Below are positions 8,358 through 16,111 of a stretch of 43,649 nt of DNA, in pieces. The translations under genes and the position numbers were made by a program. Source of the DNA: Tenacibaculum sp. L6 (GTDB taxonomy: Bacteria; Bacteroidota; Bacteroidia; Flavobacteriales; Flavobacteriaceae); contig NZ_JAPEHZ010000016.1 of NCBI RefSeq assembly GCF_028823685.1, positions 1-43,649 on the forward strand. The letters are read 5' to 3'. Below the pieces are notes generated by a model. It was not told where the DNA came from and did not search any database. It saw nothing but the letters and a program-made list of their open reading frames with translations. How positions within the stretch are numbered: the first letter of the stretch is position 1; every line of letters starts with the position of its first letter.

Positions 8358-8586
8358 ATGAATCTTCTCTTGTAAAAAAATAATATATTACATACAGCCA
8401 ACTTAACATTCCATGTATAATTGCTAATAATATCGATTTATTTCTATCCCAAGAAATTACCACTGCAATTACACTTCCTAAACCAATTCCGTTTTTAACT
8501 ATCGTTTTATTCACTTCGGAATCATGCGCAAAAATATCTAGTGTTAAAAACAATAGGGTTATTAGTAGTATATTTTTCTTCATCAT
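8356..8586 (-). CDS. Small membrane protein, last gene of the QEGLA operon
   Basis: 76 aa: an N-terminal signal-like hydrophobic stretch (MMKKNILLITLLFLTLDIFA) followed by two hydrophobic helices (about 33-45 and 51-70) around SWDRNKSILLAIIHGMLSWLYVIYY. Two tandem ATGs; either may be used. The family looks conserved but unnamed to me. It begins 2 bp after the metallopeptidase stop, so it belongs to the same transcript. Small membrane helper or unrelated passenger cannot be decided from sequence. Confidence 0.65.
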   Translation of the reverse strand: MMKKNILLITLLFLTLDIFAHDSEVNKTIVKNGIGLGSVIAVVISWDRNKSILLAIIHGMLSWLYVIYYFFTREDS

Positions 8587-8588
8587 AT

Positions 8589-9551
8589 TTATTTTAAATT
8601 ATTTAGAATAAAATCAATTTTGGGATTGGTATTTGAATTCGCTACATAAGAATCCGTAATATATTTTGCATGCTCTGCATCGCCTCTATTAATCAAGTAT
8701 TCAATATCATTAACATATTCTAATGAAACTTTTCCTGTTAACAATACACTTAAATCTTTACCTGAATGAAAATAATCATAGATTTTTTTCAATCCTGTTA
8801 AGTATAGATAATCTTTTGTAAACCCGCCTCCTCTATGAATACGTGTCGTGATATAAAACGCTTGTTCTCTTTCTAAGTCATAATTGTTATGTAATAACCT
8901 GAAGGTTTTAGAGAATGAAGATCCTTTTACCAAACTATTCACAGCAATTACACGATAGGCTAATTCTTTTAAACGCTTAATCGTTAAATTACCAGACATA
9001 TATTCACTAAAAACAGCTAATCCTTCTTGTGTCTCAACATTATTAGGAAAACCATGAGAAAATATTTTTAACGGATGTAATACACCATTCATCGTCGTTA
9101 CCATATGCACTCCGATTTCATGATTTGTTAAAATACCCATTTCATTTTTTGAAAACGTATGATTACTGTTTAACACTAAGGTTTGCGTACTATTTAATAC
9201 CATAGCAATCGCACCCATAGTATCAGACTCTTTTATATTGAACGAAAAATCATACCTACTTCCGTATTCTCTAAATAATTTTTCTGCTTCTTCTATAGAG
9301 TATTTTGGTTGAAATATTTCTTCGGAAGTATCTTCAGCGTCAAAATGAAGAATGAATTTGGCATTCTCTACATCTTGTTCCGTAGGTTTTCCGAAGGAAC
9401 GCAAACTATTATAATAGAATTTTTTCCCTTCGCCTACAGTTTCAATACACTGTACAATTCCCGAGTAGTAATAAATGATCTCTTCATATAGATTACGAAT
9501 TTTTTCATCCTCTATCAACTCCAACGGAAGTGTAAAAAACTCTCGATGCAA
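8589..9551 (-). CDS. QEGLA-motif metallopeptidase (DUF1704/MATCAP-like), main body
   Basis: Family annotated as flavohemoglobin expression-modulating QEGLA motif protein (TIGR02421); the eukaryotic relative MATCAP is a tubulin carboxypeptidase. The zinc-type motif HEIGVH (HExxxH) is at residues 144-149 of this frame and QEGLAVFSEYMSG at 175-187, so the catalytic core is intact. This frame can only begin at a TTG (9551), in mid-domain: the family N-terminus is encoded just upstream in another frame (9562-9702). Joined by a +1 shift at TTT-TGA-C the product would be 370 aa. The alternatives are programmed frameshifting, a recent indel, or a sequencing error. The gene follows the N-formylglutamate amidohydrolase gene in a tight operon. 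Confidence 0.85.
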   Translation of the reverse strand: MHREFFTLPLELIEDEKIRNLYEEIIYYYSGIVQCIETVGEGKKFYYNSLRSFGKPTEQDVENAKFILHFDAEDTSEEIFQPKYSIEEAEKLFREYGSRYDFSFNIKESDTMGAIAMVLNSTQTLVLNSNHTFSKNEMGILTNHEIGVHMVTTMNGVLHPLKIFSHGFPNNVETQEGLAVFSEYMSGNLTIKRLKELAYRVIAVNSLVKGSSFSKTFRLLHNNYDLEREQAFYITTRIHRGGGFTKDYLYLTGLKKIYDYFHSGKDLSVLLTGKVSLEYVNDIEYLINRGDAEHAKYITDSYVANSNTNPKIDFILNNLK

Positions 9552-9561
9552 TTTAAACTTG

Positions 9562-9702
9562 TCAAAATCTCTTTAAACGTTGCTTTTCTTCCTCTATATT
9601 AACAGGGTTTACGTAACGTAATAACTCTATTTTTTTAACGAGTTTGTCTATTCTTTTGTCTATATCAGCAATCGCTTCTGCAGTAGCATTAATTTCTTTC
9701 AT
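9562..9702 (-). CDS. N-terminal segment of the QEGLA protein, frameshifted from its body
   Basis: Open frame of 46 codons from an ATG at 9702, 25 bp after the amidohydrolase stop. It encodes IDKRIDKLVKKIELLRYVNP and then VNIEEEKQRLKRF before a TGA. This is the leading helix of the QEGLA family, so the true start of that gene is here. At the end, TTT TGA C offers a prfB-like +1 slip (TTT to TTT, then GAC), after which the frame reads DKFKLHREF and joins the main body without interruption. From memory, homologues have about a dozen more residues at this junction, so a small out-of-frame deletion is an equally valid reading. Confidence 0.65.
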   Translation of the reverse strand: MKEINATAEAIADIDKRIDKLVKKIELLRYVNPVNIEEEKQRLKRF

Positions 9703-9727
9703 TCTAATTTATTAAGCGGTTGCAAAT

Positions 9728-10561
9728 TTACTTTTTATGCGTTTCAAAAAATGATTGTGCATGCAATTTCAACTCCTTTTTTAAGTAATTTCCTACTGCA
9801 CTAACTACTTCTGGATACGTAATTTGTGCTAATTCATCACAATATACTTTTGCTATTTCTGTTGCCAATACTAAAGTATTATTGAAGTTTTGCGTGATAT
9901 ACTTTAAGAAATAACCATTCCCTTGAAAAGTATCATTGATTTTAGATGTTGATTTGATATTATTTGGTAGTGGCATTTTTTCTAAAACACTTCTCCAACC
10001 TTCAATTTCATTACCAAAACGATTGTTATCAACATTTGCTGTACCTAAATTCCAAGTTGGTACTTCTCTCTCCCAACGTTGCCAATTATACGAGTGCATA
10101 TCATATACGATGCAAGCACTAAACTTCTCCTCAATTTTTGAAATCAATGCATGAACAACCTTATAAAAATCAGCATGTTTAGCTAAACTTTTAGCTTTCA
10201 TTTCTTCGGAAAGTGGCTCGTGCCACAACTGTTTACCCCAAGCGTCAGTATAAATTGCTGTTTCTGGATTACGGTTTAAATCATACTCAAAACGAGAGTC
10301 CATCCCAGCAATAACAATTGGATGCGATTGCACCATCGTTTTGGTTTCAGGGTCTTCTTCATACCAACGTTCGTATTCGGTATGTATACAATTATCCCAC
10401 AATTCTTGTCTAAATTGATGCCCGTCGTGAACAGCTCCGCATACATACGGAACATACTCATCAATTTTTATGGTAAATGAATAATCGCTAGAAACGGCTT
10501 CAAAAATTTCTTCATTTTGAATCTTCTCTATAATTGCTGTTATTGAAAGCTTTTCCATCAT
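9728..10561 (-). CDS. N-formylglutamate amidohydrolase-like protein
   Basis: Zinc amidohydrolase of the HutG/FGase superfamily, which cleaves N-acyl bonds to free an amino acid. Visible motifs: GAVHDGHQFR, a DSRFEYDLNRNPETAIY block with the NR-P signature, and VYDMHSYNWQR (D-x-H-S). No histidine-utilisation genes are nearby, so formylglutamate is unlikely to be its natural substrate; the ATP-grasp context suggests an amide made by the neighbouring ligase. The frame extends to a TTG at 10576 inside the previous gene, but tandem ATGs at 10561 and 10558, just after the sulfurtransferase stop, are the better start (277 aa). Confidence 0.85.
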   Translation of the reverse strand: MMEKLSITAIIEKIQNEEIFEAVSSDYSFTIKIDEYVPYVCGAVHDGHQFRQELWDNCIHTEYERWYEEDPETKTMVQSHPIVIAGMDSRFEYDLNRNPETAIYTDAWGKQLWHEPLSEEMKAKSLAKHADFYKVVHALISKIEEKFSACIVYDMHSYNWQRWEREVPTWNLGTANVDNNRFGNEIEGWRSVLEKMPLPNNIKSTSKINDTFQGNGYFLKYITQNFNNTLVLATEIAKVYCDELAQITYPEVVSAVGNYLKKELKLHAQSFFETHKK

Positions 10562-10565
10562 ACTA

Positions 10566-11405
10566 CTATTTTTCAACAGGTAACTCTAACCTACTTGCCC
10601 ACTCTGTCCAAGAACCATCATACACACTATACTTTGTATATCCTGACGTTTCTGCTCCTAAAGCTAAAACACAAGCTGTAATTCCTGAACCACAAGAAAA
10701 GGTCATGTGTTCATTTTTAGGGTTTATTTCAGAAAATAACTGTTGAAGTTCTTCTGTCGACTTCATTTTTCCATCAGACTGTAATTTCCCGTGAGGCAAA
10801 CTTTTCGAATTTGGAATATGTCCTCCTCGCATATCAGCTCTTGGTTCTGGTTCAGTAGCATAAAAACGCCCTTCTGAACGCGCATCAACAATCAAATCTT
10901 TATTGTTTGAAGCTTCTAAAACCTGTTCAGTTACTCGTAACAACTCTTTTTGAAACTTTGCTGTAAAACCTCCTTCTACTACTTCTTTTTTTGCTGGAAG
11001 TTCTACAGAATAACCTGCTGCTTCCCATGCAGGCAATCCTCCATTTAAAACAGTAATATTTGTAAATCCGAAAGCTTTAAACAGCCACCAAACTCTAGGT
11101 GATGAATACACACCTAAATCATCATAAACTACAATACAGCTATCGTTGTTTATGCCTATTTTTTGAGCTTCTTTTTCAAAGTGATTTTCCGAAGGAATTG
11201 TATTCGGATACTCTCCTTCAGCATCTAAAAAAACGTTCTTTAAATCAAAGAAAACAGCATTTTTGATTTGCTGTTTTTCTTTTATAACATCTTTTGTTGC
11301 TCCTACTTTAGGAATTGTAGCATCTAAAATAATTAGATTTTCTGCCTCTAAATTCTCTTGTAACCATTCAACTGAAACAAGAGGTGTCGTTACTTTAAGC
11401 ATCAT
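10566..11405 (-). CDS. sseA: 3-mercaptopyruvate/thiosulfate sulfurtransferase (double rhodanese)
   Basis: Moves sulfane sulfur to a nucleophile. 279 aa with two rhodanese domains: an inactive N-terminal one (DATIPKVGA, VVYDDLGVYSSPRVWW) and a catalytic C-terminal one with active-site Cys238 in CGSGITA. That loop is of the CG[ST]GxT type, which favours 3-mercaptopyruvate over thiosulfate (usual rhodanese loop CRKGVT). The closing DGSWTEW is typical. Its ATG overlaps the ATP-grasp gene by 11 bp (ATGATGCTTAA), so the two are translated together. This suggests that sulfur chemistry, perhaps on a thiol-containing metabolite, is part of the operon's job. Confidence 0.9.
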   Translation of the reverse strand: MMLKVTTPLVSVEWLQENLEAENLIILDATIPKVGATKDVIKEKQQIKNAVFFDLKNVFLDAEGEYPNTIPSENHFEKEAQKIGINNDSCIVVYDDLGVYSSPRVWWLFKAFGFTNITVLNGGLPAWEAAGYSVELPAKKEVVEGGFTAKFQKELLRVTEQVLEASNNKDLIVDARSEGRFYATEPEPRADMRGGHIPNSKSLPHGKLQSDGKMKSTEELQQLFSEINPKNEHMTFSCGSGITACVLALGAETSGYTKYSVYDGSWTEWASRLELPVEK

Positions 11406-12426
11406 CTACTTTACGTTTTAAATCAGTCATTCTTCTGAATGCTGCATTTTTTTCTAAAATTTTACTTTCTAAAAAGTCAATTACCTTTTCTTGAATCTTA
11501 ACTTTTGATACTTTATTAATGTACACAATTCCTCCTGGACTCATTACATTAACCTCTACCAATTTACCTCCGATTACATCAATTCCCACAAAATACAATC
11601 CGTCTTTTACTAACTTCGGACCTATTTTATCGCAAAGCAACTTCTCAGCTTTGGTTAATTTGTGCTTTTCTACTCTACCTCCAGCAGTAATGTTTGAACG
11701 ATGATCTTTATCTCCAGGAATACGTCTCATTGCTCCAATAGGTAATCCGTTTAACAATAAAATACGCACATCACCTTGATCAGCTCCTTCAATATAATCT
11801 TGAAGAATAACATAATCAGAAGACCCATCACTTTTATTAATGTAAAAATCTAACAGAGAATTAACATTCCCCATTGCCGACTTTTCTATCAAAATTACAC
11901 CAGAACCTCCGTATCCGTTCAACGGTTTTAGGATCATTTTATCTGACTCAGATTCTTCAATGATATTAATTAAATAATCTTTGTTTTTAGAAACATGTGT
12001 TACAGGAATTATCTCATTATTTGGGTCTTCAAAGACAGCAGTATACAGCTTGTTATTTGCTTCACGCATTCCTTGAACCGAATTGATAACAAAAACATCA
12101 TCCTTTACTGAATCTAAAAAATTCAACATTAGCGGATCTAACGGTGGATTTGCTCTCATAAAAATAGCATCAAACCCTGCTAAAGGAAGCATTTCCTCTC
12201 TAGTCGTTGCTTTTTTATAGTACGACTTTATGCTAGCTGGTACTTTGTCCATTCTTCCAACAATGGTACAAAACGCATTGGTTACACTATTTCGTATTGT
12301 TAAGTTAGATGGTGTACAGATTGCTACTCCATGCCCTCGTTTTGCACACTCATGTATCAACGTTAACGTTGAATCTTTTTCAGGATTTATTTCCTCCCAA
12401 GGATACATTAAAAAACAAATATTCAT
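11395..12426 (-). CDS. Glutathione synthetase-like ATP-grasp ligase
   Basis: 343 aa with a GshB-like pre-ATP-grasp domain (MNICFLMYPWEEINPEKDST) and an ATP-grasp fold: KPLNGYGGSGV from K167 (ATP-binding Lys and Gly loop), GDVRILLLNG, the RSNITAGG loop, and GIDVIGGKLVEVNVMSPGG with Glu/Asn metal ligands. GshB joins gamma-glutamylcysteine to glycine. I see no gshA here, and the partners (sulfurtransferase, amidohydrolase, QEGLA peptidase) suggest a different carboxylate-amine ligation. It is first in the five-gene operon, 71 bp downstream of the symporter gene without a clear terminator between, so some read-through is possible. Confidence 0.9.
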   Translation of the reverse strand: MNICFLMYPWEEINPEKDSTLTLIHECAKRGHGVAICTPSNLTIRNSVTNAFCTIVGRMDKVPASIKSYYKKATTREEMLPLAGFDAIFMRANPPLDPLMLNFLDSVKDDVFVINSVQGMREANNKLYTAVFEDPNNEIIPVTHVSKNKDYLINIIEESESDKMILKPLNGYGGSGVILIEKSAMGNVNSLLDFYINKSDGSSDYVILQDYIEGADQGDVRILLLNGLPIGAMRRIPGDKDHRSNITAGGRVEKHKLTKAEKLLCDKIGPKLVKDGLYFVGIDVIGGKLVEVNVMSPGGIVYINKVSKVKIQEKVIDFLESKILEKNAAFRRMTDLKRKVDDA

Positions 12427-12497
12427 TTAGCCTGATTTGTTTATTCTTTCTTCTTTATTTACTATTATTCAATATATCTATAAGCAATGCTTCGCAT

Positions 12498-13823
12498 TTA
12501 CTTTACTTCATCATAATGATCATCCCAATTTTTAGGATGTGGTTTCCCTAATTTTCCTACAGATTTTGCCACCAAAGTAGATACTGTAGCATCTCCCGTA
12601 ACATTAATTACTGTTCTACACATATCTAAAGGTCTATCTACAGCAAAAATTAACGCTAAACCAATTGCTAATTTATCTGCTGGAAAACCTACAGACTCTA
12701 ATACAATAACTAGCATTACCATACCCGCTCCTGGTACTGCTGCAGAACCTATAGAAGCCAATAAAGCCGTTAGTATAATGGTTAATTGATCCCCAAAAGT
12801 TAAATCAAAGCTCAGTGCTTGAGCAATAAATACTGCAGCTACTGCTTGATATAAACTCGTTCCATCCATGTTAATAGTAGCTCCTACGGGTAATACAAAA
12901 CTCGACACTTCTTTATCTACTCCCACATGTTCTTCAACACGCTCCATTGTTACTGGTAACGTTGCTGCACTTGAACTTGTTGAAAAAGCTAACAATTGCG
13001 CTGGACTAATTTGTTGTAAAAACCAAAATGGATTCTTTTTTACAAATACACTTATTAAAATCATATAGAAAACAACAAGTAATAATAATCCTCCTACCAC
13101 AGTTAATGCGTATTTTAATAATGCTAATAATAAATCTGGATCATTTGAAGATACTACTACGTTAGCCAATAATGCAAACACTGCATACGGAGCAGTTAAC
13201 ATAATTAAATCGACCATTTTTAACACAACTTCATTTAAAGAATCGAAAAACTTCTTTAATGGTTTAGATTTCTTCTCTCCAATTAACAACATTGATATTC
13301 CTAAGAAAATGGTAAAGAAAATTACTTGTAACATCGCTTTGTTGTTACTCATTGCCTGCATTGCATTATCAGGAACCATATCTACCACAAACTGTAAAGG
13401 TCCGCTTGCTTTTTGCTTGCTTGCTTCTGCTATTTTTGATTGTACTCCTCCGCTATTCGCATAGGTTTCTGTTAGTTTTGCTATAGTTTCTTCAGAAATT
13501 CCATTTCCAGGTTGTACAACATTAACCAACACTAGCCCAACAGTAATTGCAATTACCGTAGTACCTATATATATTAGTATAGTACGTAAACCTATATTTT
13601 TAAATTTAGAAATATCTTTTAAATCTGATATCCCTTTTACTAAAGACGCTATAATTAATGGAACTGCTATTAATTTTAATAATTTCACAAAAATAGTTCC
13701 TAAAGGCTTTATCCAGTCAGCTACAAATGACGCTCCTCCTTCAACGAAAGTCATCGCTAAGCCAAATAAAATTCCTAAAATCATTCCTATTAAAATTTGC
13801 CAGTGTAGTGCAAGTTTCCTCAT
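12498..13823 (-). CDS. Dicarboxylate/glutamate:cation symporter (DAACS family)
   Basis: Inner-membrane trimeric elevator transporter of the GltP/GltPh family for Glu, Asp or C4-dicarboxylates, driven by Na+ or H+. 441 aa with eight transmembrane helices and two re-entrant hairpins: the serine-rich HP1 tip (AFSTSSSAATLPVTM), TM7 NMDGTSLYQAV (the NMDGT cation site), an HP2 region rich in small residues (SAAVPGAGMVML), and TM8 DRPLDMCRTVINVTGD with the substrate-binding Asp and Arg of acidic-amino-acid carriers. ATG at 13823. It may feed glutamate or aspartate to the ATP-grasp operon just downstream; this is context-based inference. Confidence 0.93.
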   Translation of the reverse strand: MRKLALHWQILIGMILGILFGLAMTFVEGGASFVADWIKPLGTIFVKLLKLIAVPLIIASLVKGISDLKDISKFKNIGLRTILIYIGTTVIAITVGLVLVNVVQPGNGISEETIAKLTETYANSGGVQSKIAEASKQKASGPLQFVVDMVPDNAMQAMSNNKAMLQVIFFTIFLGISMLLIGEKKSKPLKKFFDSLNEVVLKMVDLIMLTAPYAVFALLANVVVSSNDPDLLLALLKYALTVVGGLLLLVVFYMILISVFVKKNPFWFLQQISPAQLLAFSTSSSAATLPVTMERVEEHVGVDKEVSSFVLPVGATINMDGTSLYQAVAAVFIAQALSFDLTFGDQLTIILTALLASIGSAAVPGAGMVMLVIVLESVGFPADKLAIGLALIFAVDRPLDMCRTVINVTGDATVSTLVAKSVGKLGKPHPKNWDDHYDEVK

Positions 13824-13945
13824 GTAATCTGTTCGTTTTTTTTGAGGCTGTAAGGTAAAAAGAAATATTTAAAAAAAAGTGACCTCAAATTTGTAACTTG
13901 TGTCTCATAAAATAAGAACTTAGTACTAACCTTATAAAATTAAAA

Positions 13946-14596
13946 ATGGCAGGAATTTTAGACTTATTAAACAGCGACTTAGGTAAAACAATTGTTTCTG
14001 GTGTAGCAGGATCTACTGGTCAAGATACTGATAAAACAAACAGTGTATTAACAATGGCTTTGCCTGTTTTAATGAAAGCTATGCAACGTAATGCTTCTTC
14101 TTCTGAAGGTGCAGAAGGATTAATGAGCGCATTAAACAAGCATGATGGAGGAATTTTAGATAATCTTGGTGATTTATTTAACGGCGGTGTAAATTCAGAC
14201 GTTTTGCAAGATGGAAGTAAAATTTTAGGACATGTTTTAGGAAACAAACAACAAGGTGTTGAACAAGTAATTGGTCAAAAAGCAGGTATTGATGCTAACG
14301 CAGTAGCTGACATCCTAAAAACTTCGGCTCCGATCTTATTGGGTCTCTTAGGAAAGCAAAAACGCGAAACCAATGTAAATAACGCTGGTGATTTAGGAGG
14401 TTTGTTAGGTGGTTTGCTTGGAGGAAACTCTAACGAAAGAGAACAAAGCTTCTTAGAACAAATTTTAGATGCCGATGGTGATGGTAGCATTGTTGATGAT
14501 GTAGCAGGAATGGTATTAGGAAATGCTAGCGGTAGTCAACAAAAATCAGGTGGTTTATTAGATGGATTATTAGGTGGTGTTTTTGGAAAAAAATAA
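13946..14596 (+). CDS. DUF937 family protein with a calcium-loop-like motif
   Basis: 216 aa. The N-terminal part (MAGILDLLNSDLGKTIVSGV) and repeated Gly/Leu-rich helices fit DUF937 (YidB-like), of unknown function. The segment DADGDGSIVDD (about residues 172-182) matches an EF-hand or dockerin-type calcium loop (DxDxDGxI). The C-terminus is a Gly/Leu low-complexity stretch (GGLLDGLLGGVFGKK). No signal peptide is evident. It stands alone: divergent from the symporter gene, followed by a strong terminator. Confidence 0.8.
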   Translation: MAGILDLLNSDLGKTIVSGVAGSTGQDTDKTNSVLTMALPVLMKAMQRNASSSEGAEGLMSALNKHDGGILDNLGDLFNGGVNSDVLQDGSKILGHVLGNKQQGVEQVIGQKAGIDANAVADILKTSAPILLGLLGKQKRETNVNNAGDLGGLLGGLLGGNSNEREQSFLEQILDADGDGSIVDDVAGMVLGNASGSQQKSGGLLDGLLGGVFGKK

Positions 14597-14619
14597 ACTT
14601 TCTCTTTTAATGATGAATC

Positions 14620-14647
14620 AAAGGGCAAACATTTGTTTGCCCTTTTT
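14620..14647 (+). terminator. Terminator after the DUF937 gene
   Basis: Perfect 11-bp stem AAAGGGCAAAC / GTTTGCCCTTT with loop ATTT (14620-14645), then a T-run. It lies 24 bp after the stop codon. Confidence 0.92.
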
Positions 14648-14663
14648 CTTTTAATTACTTTTG
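14632..14663 (+). promoter_or_regulatory. Bacteroidota-type promoter overlapping the preceding terminator
   Basis: TTTG at 14632-14635, 20 nt, then TACTTTTG at 14656-14663: both boxes and the spacing fit TTTG-N19-21-TAnnTTTG. The -33 box lies in the loop and right arm of the DUF937 terminator. The ATG of the 103-aa gene follows 17 nt later. Confidence 0.6.
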
Positions 14664-14679
14664 CCACGATTATTACTGT

Positions 14680-14991
14680 ATGGAAAAATTAAAACAACGT
14701 TGGGGAGTAGACAATAACTGGTCTTTGGCTGCAATTTTTATTGTATTTGCTATTAACGGTTCTTTTGCTGCTTGGGTAGCTAAACCTATTACTGGCTTAC
14801 TTGGTTTATCACCAGAAACCATGTCTCCTTGGTTGTATTATCCTTTAAGAATTTTACTTATTTTTCCTATTTATCAAACTACTTTGCCTTTAGTAGGTTG
14901 GGTTTTTGGTCAATTTAATTTTTTCTGGGACTTTGAAAAGAAGTTTTTAAGCCGCCTTGGATTAGGTTTTCTTTTTAAGAAACACAATTAA
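14680..14991 (+). CDS. Small integral membrane protein (probably DUF6787)
   Basis: 103 aa, with the opening KLKQRWGVDNNWSLAAIF and two long hydrophobic segments (about residues 16-36 and 55-80), ending in a basic tail (FLFKKHN). The pattern fits DUF6787, a Bacteroidota membrane family that automatic annotation has sometimes called a diacylglyceryl transferase without support; that name is from memory and unverified. Function unknown. It has its own promoter-like sequence and stands alone on the plus strand. Confidence 0.7.
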   Translation: MEKLKQRWGVDNNWSLAAIFIVFAINGSFAAWVAKPITGLLGLSPETMSPWLYYPLRILLIFPIYQTTLPLVGWVFGQFNFFWDFEKKFLSRLGLGFLFKKHN

Positions 14992-15111
14992 AAAAACCTA
15001 ATAATCAGTATTTTACCTTTATTTTTGTTTTTGTAATTTCTTACCTTCGTGCGTCGATTAGATTTGTAATACCTCCTCTATTAGTTCCCTTTTCTTTAAT
15101 AGAATCACTAA

Positions 15112-15234
15112 CAAAACCTAATTTCGTATGAAACTTTACAAAAAGGAATACTAGACAAAGGTATTTATGGTTTAATTTCTGAAATCCCTAAACCTTCTGA
15201 TAAAAAGCTTTTTATAACTTTTGAAATCTATTAA
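15112..15234 (+). pseudogene. Possible coding remnant without a start codon
   Basis: In the 253-bp gap between the 103-aa gene and mscS, one frame stays open for 40 codons after a TAA. It reads ETLQKGILDKGIYG, then LISEIPKPSDKKLF, and ends with TAA. The composition is protein-like but there is no ATG, GTG or TTG in a sensible place. It may be the tail of a lost gene; the phrase faintly recalls the wing of an HxlR-type regulator, but that is weak. The rest of the gap shows nothing else I recognise. Confidence 0.25.
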
Positions 15235-15244
15235 CAAAGTAAAC

Positions 15245-16111
15245 TTAGTCTACTTTGTTAATTATTTCATTTATATTGATTGGAATAGGCAAATCTACTC
15301 CTTCTTTTAAGAAACGCTTATGTACTGCTTCTTTTAGGTTACATTTTGTTTTAAATTCCTGAAAAGGCTCGTTTAACCATACGTAAGCACGTACATGTAT
15401 GTGGTCTGAATGTATATCAATAACACGAACATCTACTTGATTTACATCTGCCATTACTTGCTCGGGCGTTCGATAATCTATTACCGTAGGCAATTTTACG
15501 GCTTCTTCTTGTATAATCTTTCGCGCTAAATCTATATCTGCTTTTAAGCCTAATTTAAAGTTATTAAAACTTAGAATATGAGAATCTTCTATTGTGTGAT
15601 TTAAAATAGAATCGGTACTAATTACAGAGTTTGGTATAATTAACCGTTTGTTCTCAAAATTATTAATTACTGTATGACGTAGCGTAATATCTTCAACAAT
15701 TCCAACACGAGTTTCATCTAACTTAATATAGTCGCCTACTCGAAATGGACGGAAAATAACAATAAACGCTCCTGCAATTAAATTAGAGAGCGCTGCTTGT
15801 GCAGCAAAACCTATAATCGCTGCAATAATCCCAGCTCCTGAAAAAATTAACGTTGCCTTGCTTCTAAAAGCAGGCACTGTCATAATAATATATATGACAG
15901 TTAAAAGCCCTATTACAAAGGTTACCGAATTACGTAAAAACTGAATACTAGTTCTACCAAAACGGTCTTCTTTTTTGATTTTAATTAATCGCCAAATAAT
16001 TGCTCTAACTAATCTGGATATAAGCCATGAGGTTAGAAAAACAACTATAATGTAACCTAAAACACCAAAAAAAGTATCTAAATTGAAACGATATGGTATT
16101 AATTCACTCAT
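15245..16111 (-). CDS. mscS: Small-conductance mechanosensitive channel, MscS family
   Basis: Inner-membrane heptameric channel that releases solutes on hypo-osmotic shock. 288 aa: transmembrane segments at about 13-32, 55-78 and 85-110, the last carrying the pore-lining TM3 signature GAGIIAAIIGFAAQAALSNL. It is followed by FRPFRVGDYIKL and the beta domain (GIVEDITLRHTVI, NSVISTDSILNHT), then the alpha/beta cytoplasmic vestibule. Length matches E. coli MscS (286 aa). Its ATG overlaps the parC stop by 1 bp, so it is coupled to parC; the functional link is unclear. Confidence 0.94.
   Translation of the reverse strand: MSELIPYRFNLDTFFGVLGYIIVVFLTSWLISRLVRAIIWRLIKIKKEDRFGRTSIQFLRNSVTFVIGLLTVIYIIMTVPAFRSKATLIFSGAGIIAAIIGFAAQAALSNLIAGAFIVIFRPFRVGDYIKLDETRVGIVEDITLRHTVINNFENKRLIIPNSVISTDSILNHTIEDSHILSFNNFKLGLKADIDLARKIIQEEAVKLPTVIDYRTPEQVMADVNQVDVRVIDIHSDHIHVRAYVWLNEPFQEFKTKCNLKEAVHKRFLKEGVDLPIPININEIINKVD

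Noticed and set aside
10562..10576. TTG start of the N-formylglutamate amidohydrolase-like gene inside the sulfurtransferase gene
   Set aside because: Tandem ATGs directly after the upstream stop are better starts, and the extra residues add nothing recognisable.
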